A stretch of 64,000 nucleotides of DNA, taken from NCBI GenBank assembly GCA_907165275.2, contig OU015673.1, forward strand, positions 5,223,001-5,287,000, in the 5' to 3' direction. Positions 1-11,295 of this stretch are shown here, in pieces; positions within the stretch are counted from its first letter, which is position 1; every line of letters begins with the position of its first letter. The stretch comes from Zygaena filipendulae. Taxonomy: Eukaryota; Arthropoda; Insecta; Lepidoptera; Zygaenidae. A program made the translations under genes and the position numbers. The notes below the pieces were generated by a model. The model searched no databases. It had not been told where the DNA came from and saw nothing but the letters and a program-made list of their open reading frames with translations.

Positions 1-364
1 AGTTCACCTGCAAATATTATGGTAACCAGTTGAAGTTTTACTTATAGTAATAATAAAAAGTTCTGAGGTAACAAACATAAACAAAAAGAAAAAAAAAACA
101 TACGCGTCGAAATAAGAACCTCCTCCTTTTTGGGAAGTCGGTTATAAAATGCACGAGTGTCGTGGAACACTTGGTTAGAAAGAAGTTTTTTCCAAATTAA
201 ACTGAGTCTGTTATGTCTATTATGCTTAAGATAATTACAGTTGCATTATTTTTCCGCAGAGCAGCCGTATGACGCCGTGACGGAAAATGAATTTTTACTC
301 CCATCCATACCGTGCGATAAAAAAATTCGTTCTAATAATAATATCACTTTACAATACGAAAATC

Positions 365-545
365 TACTCGGTCTTGATCCCACACTAAGCCATCATCCTG
401 TGTAGTGGAAACCAAGCAAACGCGATATAATATACTACATATTATTGAATAATATATAAATGGTCCAGAATCGAAAGAAGGAATGGTCATCACACAAAGT
501 TCATATGGATTTTCGCTAGTTTTGAACACGCAGGAGACCCAGTAC
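365..545. repeat. SINE-like repeat copy in pelle intron
   Basis: This stretch resembles 56117-56362 and 56519-56690: it shares 'GATCCCACACTAAGC', then 'GTGGAAACCAAGCAAACG', then a TA-rich middle. The tRNA-like end seen in the other copies is decayed here. Confidence 0.55.
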
Positions 546-641
546 TAGAGACGTGACCTTAGTGATTGTTGCTCGGCTAATCGAAGACTACTGATTTTGT
601 GTAGTACCTAACTAATAACGTCTCAACCCACAGTTCTTTAC

Positions 642-3620
642 CTTGGTAAACCTTCCCGTATCCCCCCTTGCCGAGCAGGTTGCTCTTGCACCAGTTGTTC
701 GTGGCCGCCGCTAGCTCCTCGTACGGCATCATTGGCAACTTGGATACATTTCGCAATATCTCCTGGTTTACCCGCTCGTCGCCGATCACACCAGTCGACG
801 GAGTCATCTGCCATGGAGGTACGATATTATGACCACAACAAAAATAATGTATACAAGCTAGTGTAAGGTAAACAGAAAAGAACATTTTCACTTCTCATGC
901 TCTGAAAGTGCTTGTTTGTGCATCATATAGGATGCACAAAATATTAAAAAATTGTTATTTTTTAATATTTACTTTATTTGCCTTATTTGTTTTTAAGACA
1001 TAAATACCGTTAATATGCCTGGAAAAATAATTTTCTTGAGTATTCAAAACTCTTTTTTGAATTTTAATTCAAGAAATTTTATGTTATACTACTGTTTTAT
1101 TCGAAGTGAAAAGCAGAGTTTATAACTCGTCCACAAAACCTTTTTATCCTTGACATTACTATAATCGGATCGGATAAAAATGGTTTGTTTTGTGCGCTTA
1201 TTGTAAAATCTACTATTATTGATAAATAGATGAACTTACATCACTATTGGCTGCTGAGTCACCAGTGGAGACGGCTCTTATAACCTGGATTTGTGAATCA
1301 TCACCTGTATTCTGTTTAAAACAAATGTATTAATTAAACATCAATTTTTTTTTCCAGTCTATTTTAAAGATATATGGCCTACTTAAACAATGCAAGAAAA
1401 AGAAAAAAAAATATAGGCATAAAGGTATGACCGCACTAGAAGGAACTGCACTAGAGTAAATAAATAAATTTCCATTTATTTCAATCAATTTTGTTAGTAA
1501 CATCATTTGTAAATTTCATGCAAGTACCCTATTGACTGTAGGTACCTACTCAGTCATTAATTTTTTTTTTTTAATATCACATTCAATAAGACAGACAAAA
1601 ATTCTGTTTTTGGGTTAAAAATATTGAACTTTAGTGTACCTACTGTTTAATGTGGACTCTTTGTTTATTGTCTCATTTTTTTACTACGCAAGGAATTTTA
1701 CTACCAAAAGTAATTATTCCCAAAAATTTATTCAGCATCAAAAGTGAGACACTTACTGCTGTGTTAGGGTTACATTTACGGATTGATGAGTAATATGAAG
1801 AGCCCATGAGTTGAAGGGGGTGTGTTTGATAGAGCACCTTCATGTTCTCTCTCATGTCTCATCGAGCAACCTTGACTTTTGTTTATGTCATTGTGTTTGG
1901 TAAAAATTTGTATTCCCCTTGTATGTCGTATTTTGTGTTACTTTCCAATAGATTTATTTTATCTATTTATCTGCTGTGTATTAACTGCCTCAACAAAAAG
2001 TTTCAGCACTTACAAGTTACACTGAATAAAGTTTTCAATAATAAAATTCTAGAACTTACCAAATTTAACAACTCATTTTGATTTGCCACTATTCTGTTTT
2101 GTATCCGTTGCTCTGAAATATAAAATAGGCATAGAATGAGCCTTTTGCTCTATCCTTTCTTTCTATTTTATTTGTTAATTCTTTATGTTTCTACTGGGGC
2201 AATAAAGTATAGGTATTTGCAATGAATTGAAAATTAAATAATATAATAATTTGTCTAAATATCTTCAAATTCAACAGTCTGCATCAAATATTATAGCTTT
2301 TATAAAGTTGTTTTACTCTTTTTTTACTAAGACTTAACAACTATTAAAAGAGCTAAGCAACTTTTGAACTTACCATTGAATCCATCAATATGGTTAACAA
2401 CAGCACTTTGTATTCTGTAATTACTGCCATCAAGTTTCTTTAAGAAATAATGGTATTTCTCTTCAACATATGGAGCGATACACCGCAAGGCCAAAACATG
2501 CTTCATTCTATATAGCAGCATAAACAGTTCAGCTGTGTAGTGGTTCTGCCGGCCCCACCATCTCAGCATTTGATTGGTTGGTGACATTTTGAGTCTATTT
2601 GCAGTCAGTTCCATTTCCTAGTTATCAACACAAATAATGACTTATTTGTGATTTAATTTTACTATTTTTAATTTTTAGTGGAAATTCTATAGTCAGTATA
2701 GGTGCGATCATACCATAAACAAAACACATAAGACCCTTACAGATGTGAAATGAAGTGAAATGTGTGTTTTTTCCATACCTAGATTAAACACAAATCCTAC
2801 TAATATTATGAATGTGAAACTGTGGATGTTTGGATGTTTGTTACTCAATCATGCAAAAACGGCTTAAGGGACTTGGATGAAATTTGGCATGCATGTTGCC
2901 AAGGGTACGGAGAAGGATAGGGTACTTCTTATCTTGGAATTCCAGCGGGAACTCAAAAATTACCGGGAGTGAAACTGCGGGGCACAGCTAGTAGTAAATA
3001 ATGATAACTTTTATATCAGTTGTCTGATGCAGATAGTACAAGAATTGCTTAGTTTTGAACAAAATGGCTCATATCATTCTATTATTTTTTTTTGTGTCAG
3101 GATGAAAGTACCCTATACTTTCTTAAGACTTACTAGAGTAAGTCCCGAGGTCCAGAGAGATCCTGAGGGATTAAGAAATTCTGAAATTGGTTATATACTC
3201 GGAGATTAGAATGAAATGAGCCATTTTGTTCAAAACTAAGCAATTCTTGTACTATCTGCATCAGACAACTGATATAAAAGTTATAGGTATCATTATTTAC
3301 CATAACTATTACCATACTAAAGTCACTAATATTTATCTTGATGCGGGAATCCAAACCACCCGTAAAAAGGTAAATCCAAGCAACTGACGTCAGTAAGCAG
3401 GTACAGGATCTTGGGTTTTTCCATAGTGCTCAATTAATTTGTTTTGAGCGGGCGGCGGAGATATTGTAAAAAACATTTCTTTATTGCTTACATTTATTTC
3501 GTGTGGTGTGTATTCCATATAGGTCCCTGCTAAATCCTTCCATCCATCTTTTCTATCCAGTAATGTACATAATTCTCTGATCACTTGCGGTGGTAAATCG
3601 TAAGTATATTTGGGTAACAT
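642..3620 (-). CDS. pelle: Pelle/IRAK-family serine/threonine kinase, 5' exons (partial)
   Basis: Five coding exons, read right to left: 3405-3620, 2374-2617, 2060-2112, 1240-1311 and 642-807, giving 250 residues before the gene leaves the window. Intron phases chain without a break (0, 1, 0, 0, 1), each with GT and AG. Residues about 5-135 form a death domain, including the stretches IRELCTLLDRKDGWKDLAG and NHYTAELFMLLYRMKH. A polar linker follows. The last exon has the pre-kinase stretch PYEELAAATNNW and the ATP-binding loop GKGGYG at residues 241-246, followed by KVY. In insects Pelle is the cytoplasmic kinase recruited by Tube/MyD88 below Toll receptors in immunity and axis formation. Catalytic exons are outside the window. 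The start at 3620 is the first ATG ahead of the death domain. IRAK4-like or Tube-like kinase is the alternative; the short linker and glycine loop favour Pelle. Confidence 0.85.
2795..2991 (+). mobile_element. Helitron-like (Lep1-type) non-autonomous element
   Basis: It begins TCCTACTAATATTAT and ends CAGCTAG. An A lies just before and a T just after, the usual Helitron insertion between A and T. The end has the GC-rich near-hairpin seen in every copy of this family. Length is 197 bp with no coding capacity. It lies in pelle intron 1. Confidence 0.75.
2995..3299. mobile_element. Inverted-repeat MITE abutting the Helitron
   Basis: The arms at 2995-3080 and 3206-3299 are near-perfect reverse complements, starting TAAATAATGATA and ending TATCATTATTTA. 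The middle is unrelated. It sits three bases after the Helitron end, also in pelle intron 1. Confidence 0.75.
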
Positions 3621-4086
3621 TATTTATTGGAAACTAGGCAAATTATGTAAAAAGTTCACTAAACTATAATCTCGATAAACTCAATAAACATTTCACAAGT
3701 TATATTTTAAAATAGGTATATTTTAAACCAAACCAATTACTAAACTAAGTTCGTAAATTCCATAAAATCACTAACTACGAGAGTATTATTTTCTTTGCTA
3801 ACTACCTCTGGATACTACCGTATCTGACTGACACGTCTACGGACTGACATATATCTAGTTAATTTGTGACCACAGACGAATAAGAGAACTTGTTTGTGAC
3901 CGGTAGTGGAAGAGACTCGAGTGTCATTGCAGCATGGAAGTAATAAGTACCTACTACTTAATTATATTTATTTCGATAACTTTATAAAATTATGTAAGAT
4001 TTAAGTAATAATTATTAATCTAAACTTAACATAACCTAAATCTACTACTTACGTCGCGTCGTACAACTATTCTCCGTCTACGTCAT

Positions 4087-4150
4087 GAAATTAATAGGTA
4101 CTTCGTACAAAGTACCTATAATTACCTTGTACGAAGTACCTATTAATTCC
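4087..4150. repeat. Short palindrome
   Basis: The arms GGTACTTCGTACAA and TTGTACGAAGTACC, extended by ATTAATA and TATTAAT, surround a short AT-rich loop. It lies about 0.5 kb upstream of the pelle start. Function unknown. Confidence 0.6.
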
Positions 4151-4753
4151 ATGGTCTACGTACAACAAACGTAGTGATTAACTTCTCTCTGCGTACAACT
4201 ACAACTACTTATTATTTCCATGGCTTGCCGTCATTGCCATTTTTTTTACCCCAATGGGGAAGGCAAAGGAAGCTAAGTCCATACAGCCAATTCAGTGGGA
4301 TTTTTCTTCTTCTGAAGTTATTTACATCGAAACGCATTGGTGAGATGCATTTCGATGCTTCTATCCGGCCGGATAGTGAAAATACGGCCGGATACCGGAT
4401 AGTTACCTACCGGATATCCGTTTCATCTCTAAACCCTACGGACTTTTATCGTGTTTCACACCCTGCACCGGATTTAAACCGGGTTGATTAGATAGTTAGA
4501 GCAAATAGAGTTAATATTTATTATGTAATGTATTTATTATTTAATTAGTTTAAGTGCATATCAAACTGTAATTGTGTATTGTCCTATCAATGTTAAATAC
4601 CTGTTAATGTTGAAATAAAGAAAATAAAATAAAATAATGTACCTATTATGCTACAGTAGCTACCTACCCTTACTACGGAACCCTTCATTGAGCGTGGCGC
4701 GACGTGCACTCGGTTTCGGCATTGGAAAGACGGTTTTTATATTTATATTTATA

Positions 4754-4953
4754 CTAGCTGTGCCCTGCGGTTTCACCCGCGGTAATTTTGGAGTTCCCGC
4801 GGGAATTTCAGGATAAGAAGTATCCTATGTCCTTCTCTGTACCCCTGAAAACGTGCATACCAAATTTCATCCAAATCCGTTCAGCCGTTTTTGCGTGATT
4901 GAGTAACAAACATCCAAACATCCACACTTTCACATTTTTAATATTAGTAGGAT
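4754..4953 (-). mobile_element. Helitron-like (Lep1-type) element
   Basis: This is a full-length copy in reverse: CTAG at 4754-4757 preceded by A, the GGTTTCACCCGCGGTAA hairpin region, and the TCC terminus at 4951-4953. Confidence 0.75.
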
Positions 4954-5898
4954 TTTCAAACAAATACTTGAACAATACACATACCATCTAGTAAGACCTT
5001 TCGTACCAAAACGAGGTCATTCTTTCATTTAACGCAGTGACACAATAAAATATTATTTGTGCAGCTGTCACCTTTATTTCCAAGTTGCACCACGGAAAAT
5101 ATTGATTGTTAAAACTCATTCACGATGACCTAAATACCTACTTAGGTATGTATACTTGTATAGGTAGTTGGGAGTAGGTACGTCACTCCCTATGTACCTA
5201 CTTAACCACTATTTAAGCGACTTCCAAAAAGGAGGAGGTTCTGCATTCGGCTGTAGGTAGGTGTGTATGTTTTTTGATTCCACTTTAATTTTTTGTTTAT
5301 TTACCTATCTACCTACTAGCGTTTCCTGCGATTTCATTCACCTTAATTTTGGAGTTTCTGCAGGAATTTCGTGATAAAAGTAAACTATGTTCTTTTCTGT
5401 ACCCCTGCCAACGTGTTTGCAAAATTTCATGATGATCGATTGAGTATCTACCTATACATAAAGCAAAACCGACGACACCGACTTCAAAAAGATCAGCAGG
5501 CAGCACATACATACGTAGGTTATTTTTAATGTAGTGCATTTTTGTGTTTTGAAGTCGGTTTTAATTTTTTGTTCATATTTTATTTATTTTTCGCTTTTTT
5601 ACATCATAGGTAGGTATAGCTAATACCTATAACAAATTTAGGTAATTTTCACTTTTCGTTGATGTTATCTAAGAATTCAATATGAGTAGGTACCTACCCT
5701 TTTGACCAAGCCCCAGATTTTTGTTTATTCAATTGCAATAATAAGAGGGCGGCAAAGGGATCCGCACCGGGTGCTAGTGACCTACAGCCTACAGGTATGC
5801 TACGCCACTGCACAAAATGAGCTTAGTTTTGATAGTGCAATCAATCTACTTCCACCCGAAAAAGAATCAGATAGGTACCTACTTACCTACCTGAGAAG

Positions 5899-6116
5899 GA
5901 CATAGGGCATCAACCGCGTCAAACCTGCTTTCGTCGACAACACTGGTCCTGACGTTTCAGAGCCTTCAACGAGTCTGACACAGCCCCTCTCTCCACGGCG
6001 GCCTAAGCTTGTGACAACACCAGTAGATACCAGTACCAGCGATGCCACTAACAGGCCGCCATATACCACTAGGTCCGGAAGACATGTAAAATTTAAGGAT
6101 TTCCCTGATTATTGTT
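5899..6116 (+). pseudogene. Gypsy-type LTR retrotransposon, C-terminal pol (integrase tail) remnant
   Basis: An open frame of about 72 codons ends at a stop at 6114-6116. It starts with the conserved integrase-tail block (INRVKPAF), continues with a Ser/Thr/Pro-rich spacer and ends with a basic-aromatic block (TTRSGRHVKF), as in metazoan Gypsy polyproteins. An in-frame stop lies directly upstream and no further pol is found, so it is a fossil. It sits directly upstream of a G-rich tract and an LTR in the same orientation, as expected for the 3' end of such an element. Confidence 0.8.
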
Positions 6117-6160
6117 GATTCCCTGATTGTTGTTGATTGTAAGATCTTCCTATCCCTCTC

Positions 6161-6173
6161 CCTGGGGGGGTGG
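6161..6173 (+). other. Polypurine tract of the Gypsy remnant
   Basis: A G-rich run (CTGGGGGGGTGG) lies immediately before TGTGGCG, the LTR start. Position and composition fit the primer for plus-strand DNA synthesis. Confidence 0.7.
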
Positions 6174-7726
6174 TGTGGCGAATTGGAACGCACCCGCCCG
6201 GACCGTAAAAAAAATAACAAAAAAATTAAAACCGACTTCCAAAAACACAAAACTAAAAATAAAAAGCTAAAAATAACAAAATACCGATTTAATCCAAAAG
6301 ACAAAAACACACGTAATATTATTATTGGTTTGTGCTACCACTGATCGGTTTGAATTCGGTGACAAGCCCGCTGGTGTTCACCACCCACTTGGGTTGTTCT
6401 GCTCACGAAGAGCTAGTGGCGGGAGTCGACTTAGCCCATGTTCCCCCTCCATATTTGGCTTGTCACCGACTTCATACCGATCAGTGGTAGCACAAACCAA
6501 TAATAATATTACGTGTGTTTTTGTCTTTTGGATTAAATCGGTATTTTGTTATTTTTAGCTTTTTATTTTTAGTTTTGTGTTTTTGGAAGTCGGTTTTAAT
6601 TTTTTTGTTAAAATTTTATTTATTTCTCGCTTTTAAGTGACTTAGTTCGTAATTTCTCTAAGTTACAATAGGCTAATGTCAACTGCTCATTACCTTTTAC
6701 AAAATATTGCTTTTCCCGACGCAGGGACGTTAATTGTTGAGGAGTTCTCTTAGTACATCACCATCAGTTCCACTTCATCATATACATTGTGACGGGCATA
6801 AATTGTTTAGAAACCATATTAAAGTTAACGATTTGGAACCCGTGAAATACCCATTATTGAGTAGTTCCGATGACCATCTGTGGTCTTCATCATCAGTTCC
6901 TCTTCTTCAAATTTTGCTTTCCGAAAGCAAAGAAACGTTTTACTATAAAAAATACCAAAATCGCTATAAGTGTTCTCATAATTTTTGAAGAGTTCCCTCG
7001 ATTACTCCAAGATCCCATCATCAGATCTCGACTTGGTGACAATGGAATCAATTTGGGAGTATCTCCTTTCAAACAAAAAAACAATTTTCGAAATCGCTTC
7101 AATCGGAACCCGTGAAATACGTATTATCCTGGAGTTGTTTCGATGACCACCTGTGGTCTTCATCATCAGTTCCACTTCTTCAAATTTTGCTTTCCGAAAG
7201 CAAATGAACGATTTACTATCAAAAATACCCAAATCGCTAGAGGTGTGCCTATAATTTTTGAAGAGTTCCCTCGATTTCTCCAAGATTCCATCATCAGATC
7301 CCGACTTGGTGGCAATGGGACCTAATTGGGAGTATACCCTTTCAAACAAAAAAAGAATTTTTCAAATCGGTCCAACCGTCTTCGAGTAATCGGTGAACAT
7401 ACATAAAAAAAAAAAAAAAAAACATACATACAATCGAACATAGAACCTCCTCCTTTTTGGAAGTCGGTTAAAAACCAACTTGAGTTGCTGCTACTACGCG
7501 ACGGTACTGTGATTAGAGATAGCTAGTTAATTGGTGATTCTGAGTCGATACCCAGTATTGTGCAAAAAAGTTACTTTAAGATAATTTCTAAGACTTCTGG
7601 AGAATATAGTTTATCAAGAATGTCAATGATTTTTTGAGTTTCTCACGACATCCCGCAACCCTTCCAAACACGGGAGAGGAACAGCGAGGCACCACGGCCG
7701 ACGCTGCAGACCGCTCCTTTCCCAAA
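6174..7726 (+). mobile_element. Gypsy LTR, split by a 1.24-kb insertion
   Basis: The LTR begins TGTGGCGAATTGGAACGCAC at 6174 and reaches its A-rich stretch near 6215. It is then interrupted, resumes at about 7470 with AACCAACTTGAGTTGCTGC, and ends ...TTTCCCA near 7723. The uninterrupted inverted copy at 7838-8136 gives the true order of the two halves, so the LTR is about 296 bp. Confidence 0.75.
6229..7469. mobile_element. Composite repeat inserted in the LTR, AACCGACTTCC termini
   Basis: It starts AACCGACTTCC and ends GGAAGTCGGTT. Inside is a near-perfect foldback (6226-6347 against 6476-6598), and then two tandem copies of a roughly 272-bp unit (6871-7142 and 7143 on) containing CTTCATCATCAGTTCC and AAGAGTTCCCTCGAT. 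The same terminal repeat occurs alone at 21840-21945 and 22590-22640. The open frames here are repeat-derived; I see no protein family. Superfamily not identified. Confidence 0.6.
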
Positions 7727-7727
7727 T

Positions 7728-7766
7728 TGGTGACCCCGACGTGATGTGAACACGCAACCTTCTGAT
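7728..7766 (+). other. Extended copy of the tRNA-Trp primer (over-long primer-binding site)
   Basis: Directly after the LTR, TGG is followed by TGACCCCGACGTGAT, the complement of the 3' end of tRNA-Trp with CCA. The match continues through the T arm and variable region to the edge of the anticodon loop, 39 bases in all, against 18 for a normal site. The one mismatch I see falls at tRNA position 58. The tRNA-Trp comparison is from memory; the T-loop rule (T54 T55 C56 R57 A58) supports the position independently. Confidence 0.75.
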
Positions 7767-7825
7767 AGCACATGAGAGCGGCCTTGAGTTGGCGATGAAC
7801 GCGCTCGATCACGGCACAATCGACG
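7767..7825 (-). pseudogene. Gypsy integrase fragment, inverted
   Basis: The minus strand encodes AVIERVHRQLKAALMC, the conserved integrase-core block ending in the L-K-A-A-(L/I)-M-C pattern. It then fuses in frame to the sense of the tRNA-Trp copy. It points opposite to the pol tail at 5899-6116. Confidence 0.75.
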
Positions 7826-7837
7826 TTCAACGATTTA

Positions 7838-8136
7838 CAATTTGGGAAAGGAGCGGTCTGCAGCGTCGGCCGTAGTGCCTCGCTGTTCCTCTCCCGTGTT
7901 TGGAAGGGTTGCGGGATGTCGTGAGAAACTCAAAAAATCATTGACATTCTTGATAAACTATATTCTCCAGAAGTCTTAGAAATTATCTTAAAGTAACTTT
8001 TTTGCACAATACTGGGTATCGACTCAGAATCACCAATTAACTAGCTATCTCTAATCACAGTACCGTCGCGTAGTAGCAGCAACTCAAGTTGGTTTTTTTT
8101 TTTACGGTCCGGGCGGGTGCGTTCCAATTCGCCACA
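7838..8136 (-). mobile_element. Inverted intact Gypsy LTR
   Basis: This is the reverse complement of the split LTR: TGTGGCG... starts at 8136 on the minus strand and the U5 end lies at 7838. Compared with the left half at 7470-7729 I find one substitution in about 255 bases (C/T in the CACCACGG stretch), so the two are nearly identical. Together they form a 260-bp-arm foldback around a 108-base loop. Confidence 0.85.
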
Positions 8137-9787
8137 GGTAGATACTAGGTACTTACTATTGCTGGATTTTTACTTATCGTTTCATTTGCCGTGAAACTTC
8201 TCGCCGCCGCAAGTAGGCCAAGATGTAGGCATATCCTTACTATGACTCCGACAAGATGAGGTTTCACGCTACCTACCTACTCTGATTCTTCAATATGATA
8301 ATAATGTAATTTTAATTGTTGGGTGCATAGATTGTATACCAAATTACAACAAACGATTTAATAGTGCTCGCACTGAGGCTCGCACTGGTCTGTGATTATT
8401 ACAGTGATTTAGGGGACTGTAAAATTTTCCGCCCCATAAAGACTAAACTTCAAGTCAAAAAACAAAAAGTCAAAAAGCCAAAATCATTTATTCAAATTTG
8501 GCCCATAATATGGCTCTTTTTGACGTCAATAAAGACGAGATAGAATATCAAAAAGTATAGAATGCCTAAAACCTGTTAAGCCCCGGGATGTGGCCTTATG
8601 TCCCTATATTATTATGTCCCCATGTAGGTAAATACACCTAATCTTGATTGTTGACCTCAATAGTGAGAAAATCGTAAACCGAAGTAGCATTATTGCGATA
8701 CCTAAATGTAAACCAAAGTACAATAATTAGTCAACCACCAAGTCAACACCAAAATAAAATTTTAAGTTACATGAGTCAAAACGTCCAAAACGATATCGAT
8801 GCACACCGCCAATTTACATAAAACGATGCTAAAGCTAAATAGCAGTCCTAATTTGAAAGTGTCAATAGCGTATCTAATTTTTTTATTAAATATAATCATT
8901 GTAGATAATAACATTACTAAACATTGCTTTAAAACGCTCCCGCATAAATAAATATAATCTCCGTATCTAATGTATAATAGTGCGCTGTTTTTAATTTCAA
9001 TTTTCCACAATGGCTCCATTACGAATGATGAAATTGAAACAATTTAGTCGAACCTACACTTATGAAGGAATTGGAACAAATATAGGCGACACTTGAACAT
9101 ACACAAAACCACATGAGCACAGGGTTGTATTCGTTTGGATAGGTAGGTAAGTACCGATATTTTAATGCACCTATAATAGAATATTAATTCAGAGCTTTTT
9201 AATTGTATGCATTTTAATAAGAGCAAATCTTGAGCGGATTTTTTTAAAGCTCGCAAAAAGCTATATAACAAGAAAGATTTTACCATTTTGCAGTAAGTAT
9301 CTACTCAGAGTAAATATACTACGTACGTATCTATATTCTATAATATAATGCACCACAAGTATGAGCAGTGCTTTCAAGAGATCTTCCTTCAATGGCATAT
9401 CCTTCTAAGCTAAACATCGATTTCCATACTAGTTCCTGATCCTCCTTTTTATAATATGTTTGAATTGAATTTGGTAGATACATAAAGGCGTTGTTGTGCC
9501 AAGTTCAAGTTGCGAGATCCAACAGTTTGGGCTGTGTGTAGTACCTATAGACTCACAAGATTAACAAATAACTGATCAATCTCATCTAAACAGCTCAAAG
9601 TTATAAACAAATAATTAAATATGTAATAACAAAAAGTAGCATAACAACAGCGTTTCCCAACAAAATGACATCCAGCTCAGCATAATCCGACGAAGGTCTT
9701 CCGCAAGTGACGTCATCGATCTAAGCGCGAGTCAGAGGATGTGGTGGGATTGGGATTGTAGGTGTCTCTGAGTACGGCGGTAATAGA
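8137..9787. other. Intergenic, no gene recognised
   Basis: AT-rich unique-looking DNA with scattered TACCTACC microsatellite-like runs. Short open frames here have no recognisable family, promoter or splice context. Confidence 0.5.
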
Positions 9788-10100
9788 GGGATGTTGACGA
9801 ATTTTGAAAATATAAATTCTAATTAGTCCTTCAGTTAGAAAATGAAAATATAATGGACACGTATTTTTTGCGTTTTCAAATTAATGAAAATATACATAGA
9901 TATAGCGCATTAAAGTTTAGGGTGGGGCTCGTGACGTTATTAACCGCTATAAGCCCCCATACAAACTACACTGGATAGGGACGTCACGCGAAATTTCAAC
10001 TCAATGTATCGTGGTTATTTTTTGATTAAGTAGGTACCTTCGTAAAAAAGAAAAAATACGTGTCCAATATTTTTTATTAATATTCAAACCAGACTAAAAA
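9788..10100 (+). mobile_element. CRE-MITE copy A
   Basis: It starts GGGATGTTGACGAATTTTGA. It has the subterminal pair TGGACACGTATTTTTT and AAAAATACGTGTCCA and two central GTGACGT/GACGTCAC motifs. The right end is decayed. Confidence 0.75.
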
Positions 10101-10588
10101 ATAAATTACGCACCATAAGATAGAGAAAGAGAAGTTCAAAGTACATATTATACATAAATATCCTCGCGAGTGAAACCGCGGGAAACCGTAAGCTCTATTT
10201 TTCAAATAGAACTTGCAAAGTTCAACCCTGTAGTACGAAGGTAGGCTGGCATCGCTTGTTGGACCCACATTGCCAAACCGCAGCCGTTATCTGACGCAGT
10301 ACACCTCTGATCACCTCCTGATACGCATACCTTGCATAATATCATCCATTTATCATTTCCATAAATACATTTTAAATCAAATACATTACTCACTACTTAC
10401 CTATACATTCAAGAAATTGCATTCCAACAAGCGTTGCCTCGACGTCGGAAGCCTACTTAACCTTGCGACGATGCGAAGGTATGATAAAATTTTCCTAAAT
10501 TTCTGAAAAAAAAAATCTGAATTCTAAATAACTTTTAGATAGATTGTTTATATACCTACCTTATAAATAGCCTCTTTGTGATCTCTGG

Positions 10589-10733
10589 AAGCTTATTCAC
10601 TATGACCGTAACCTGTGATCGCAACAATAAAATATAAATTTATAATATTTTGGCATCAGGAGCATTTGTGATGGTGTTTTTGTGACGCGCGTTATGGGCA
10701 AGGAATGTTGTTGGTCATAGTGAATAACGGCCC
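10589..10733. mobile_element. MITE with TTATTCACTATGACC termini, copy 1
   Basis: The ends GCTTATTCACTATGACC and GGTCATAGTGAATAACGGCCC are inverted. The block GACGCGCGTTATGGGCAAGGAATG is shared with the second copy at 41357-41587. Confidence 0.7.
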
Positions 10734-11295
10734 AGATATGAATCTATACATTGTCTATAGATTAATTTTCATCTCGATACAAATATTTCCCAAGGAAATT
10801 CCAAAATAAATTACGCCGACGAAACTCCGGGGGACATTGTACGGTTTTTATATTTATGCCTTTGGCTAGGATAGATGAAAGTACCGAAAAAAGTATAAAT
10901 ACATATCTCGAGTGTGAGAGGAGGTGAAGGTTCAAGGAGGACCAAGGAGGTAGTGTACCGCGGAGTCAAAGGACGTCCTTGGATAGGCCAATATCAAGAA
11001 GCCTGTATCATGAAGTATTTATGAATCTCGACAGGACGATGCAATGGTGTGTATGATTTATCTGGAGGCCTATGATCTCATAATATATTGATAATCGTGC
11101 TGTAGATAGATACATTGCTTGAATCATGGTGAAAACTGACTGTTATTTTCCGTTATTTTGCGAAGATATTGTAAATCCGTATTCAAAAAGTGTGACCTTG
11201 ATTCATTTATTTAAAAAAATAGGCAGGTCCTCTAAACCGTTGCATTGGTTAGTAAATGAACTAATAAATAAGCGGACTAAAAAGTGCGCCACCTG

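Larger units (their letters stand above)
3621..5898. other. Region upstream of pelle: repeats, no gene seen
   Basis: The pelle 5' UTR and promoter should lie just right of 3620, but I see no clear TATA or Inr. A 20-mer at 3871-3890 recurs upstream of FAHD2. At about 4350-4425 the motif CCGGATA repeats in both orientations. Helitron-like pieces lie at 4754-4953 (complete) and 5319-5455 (broken). 'AACCGACTTC' repeat pieces lie at 5220-5270 and 5468-5570. No coding exon is visible. Confidence 0.5.

Noticed and set aside
7588..7830. 80-codon open frame spanning LTR, tRNA copy and integrase fragment as one protein
   Set aside because: It is a chimeric reading through a rearranged retroelement junction; only about 20 codons are integrase-derived.
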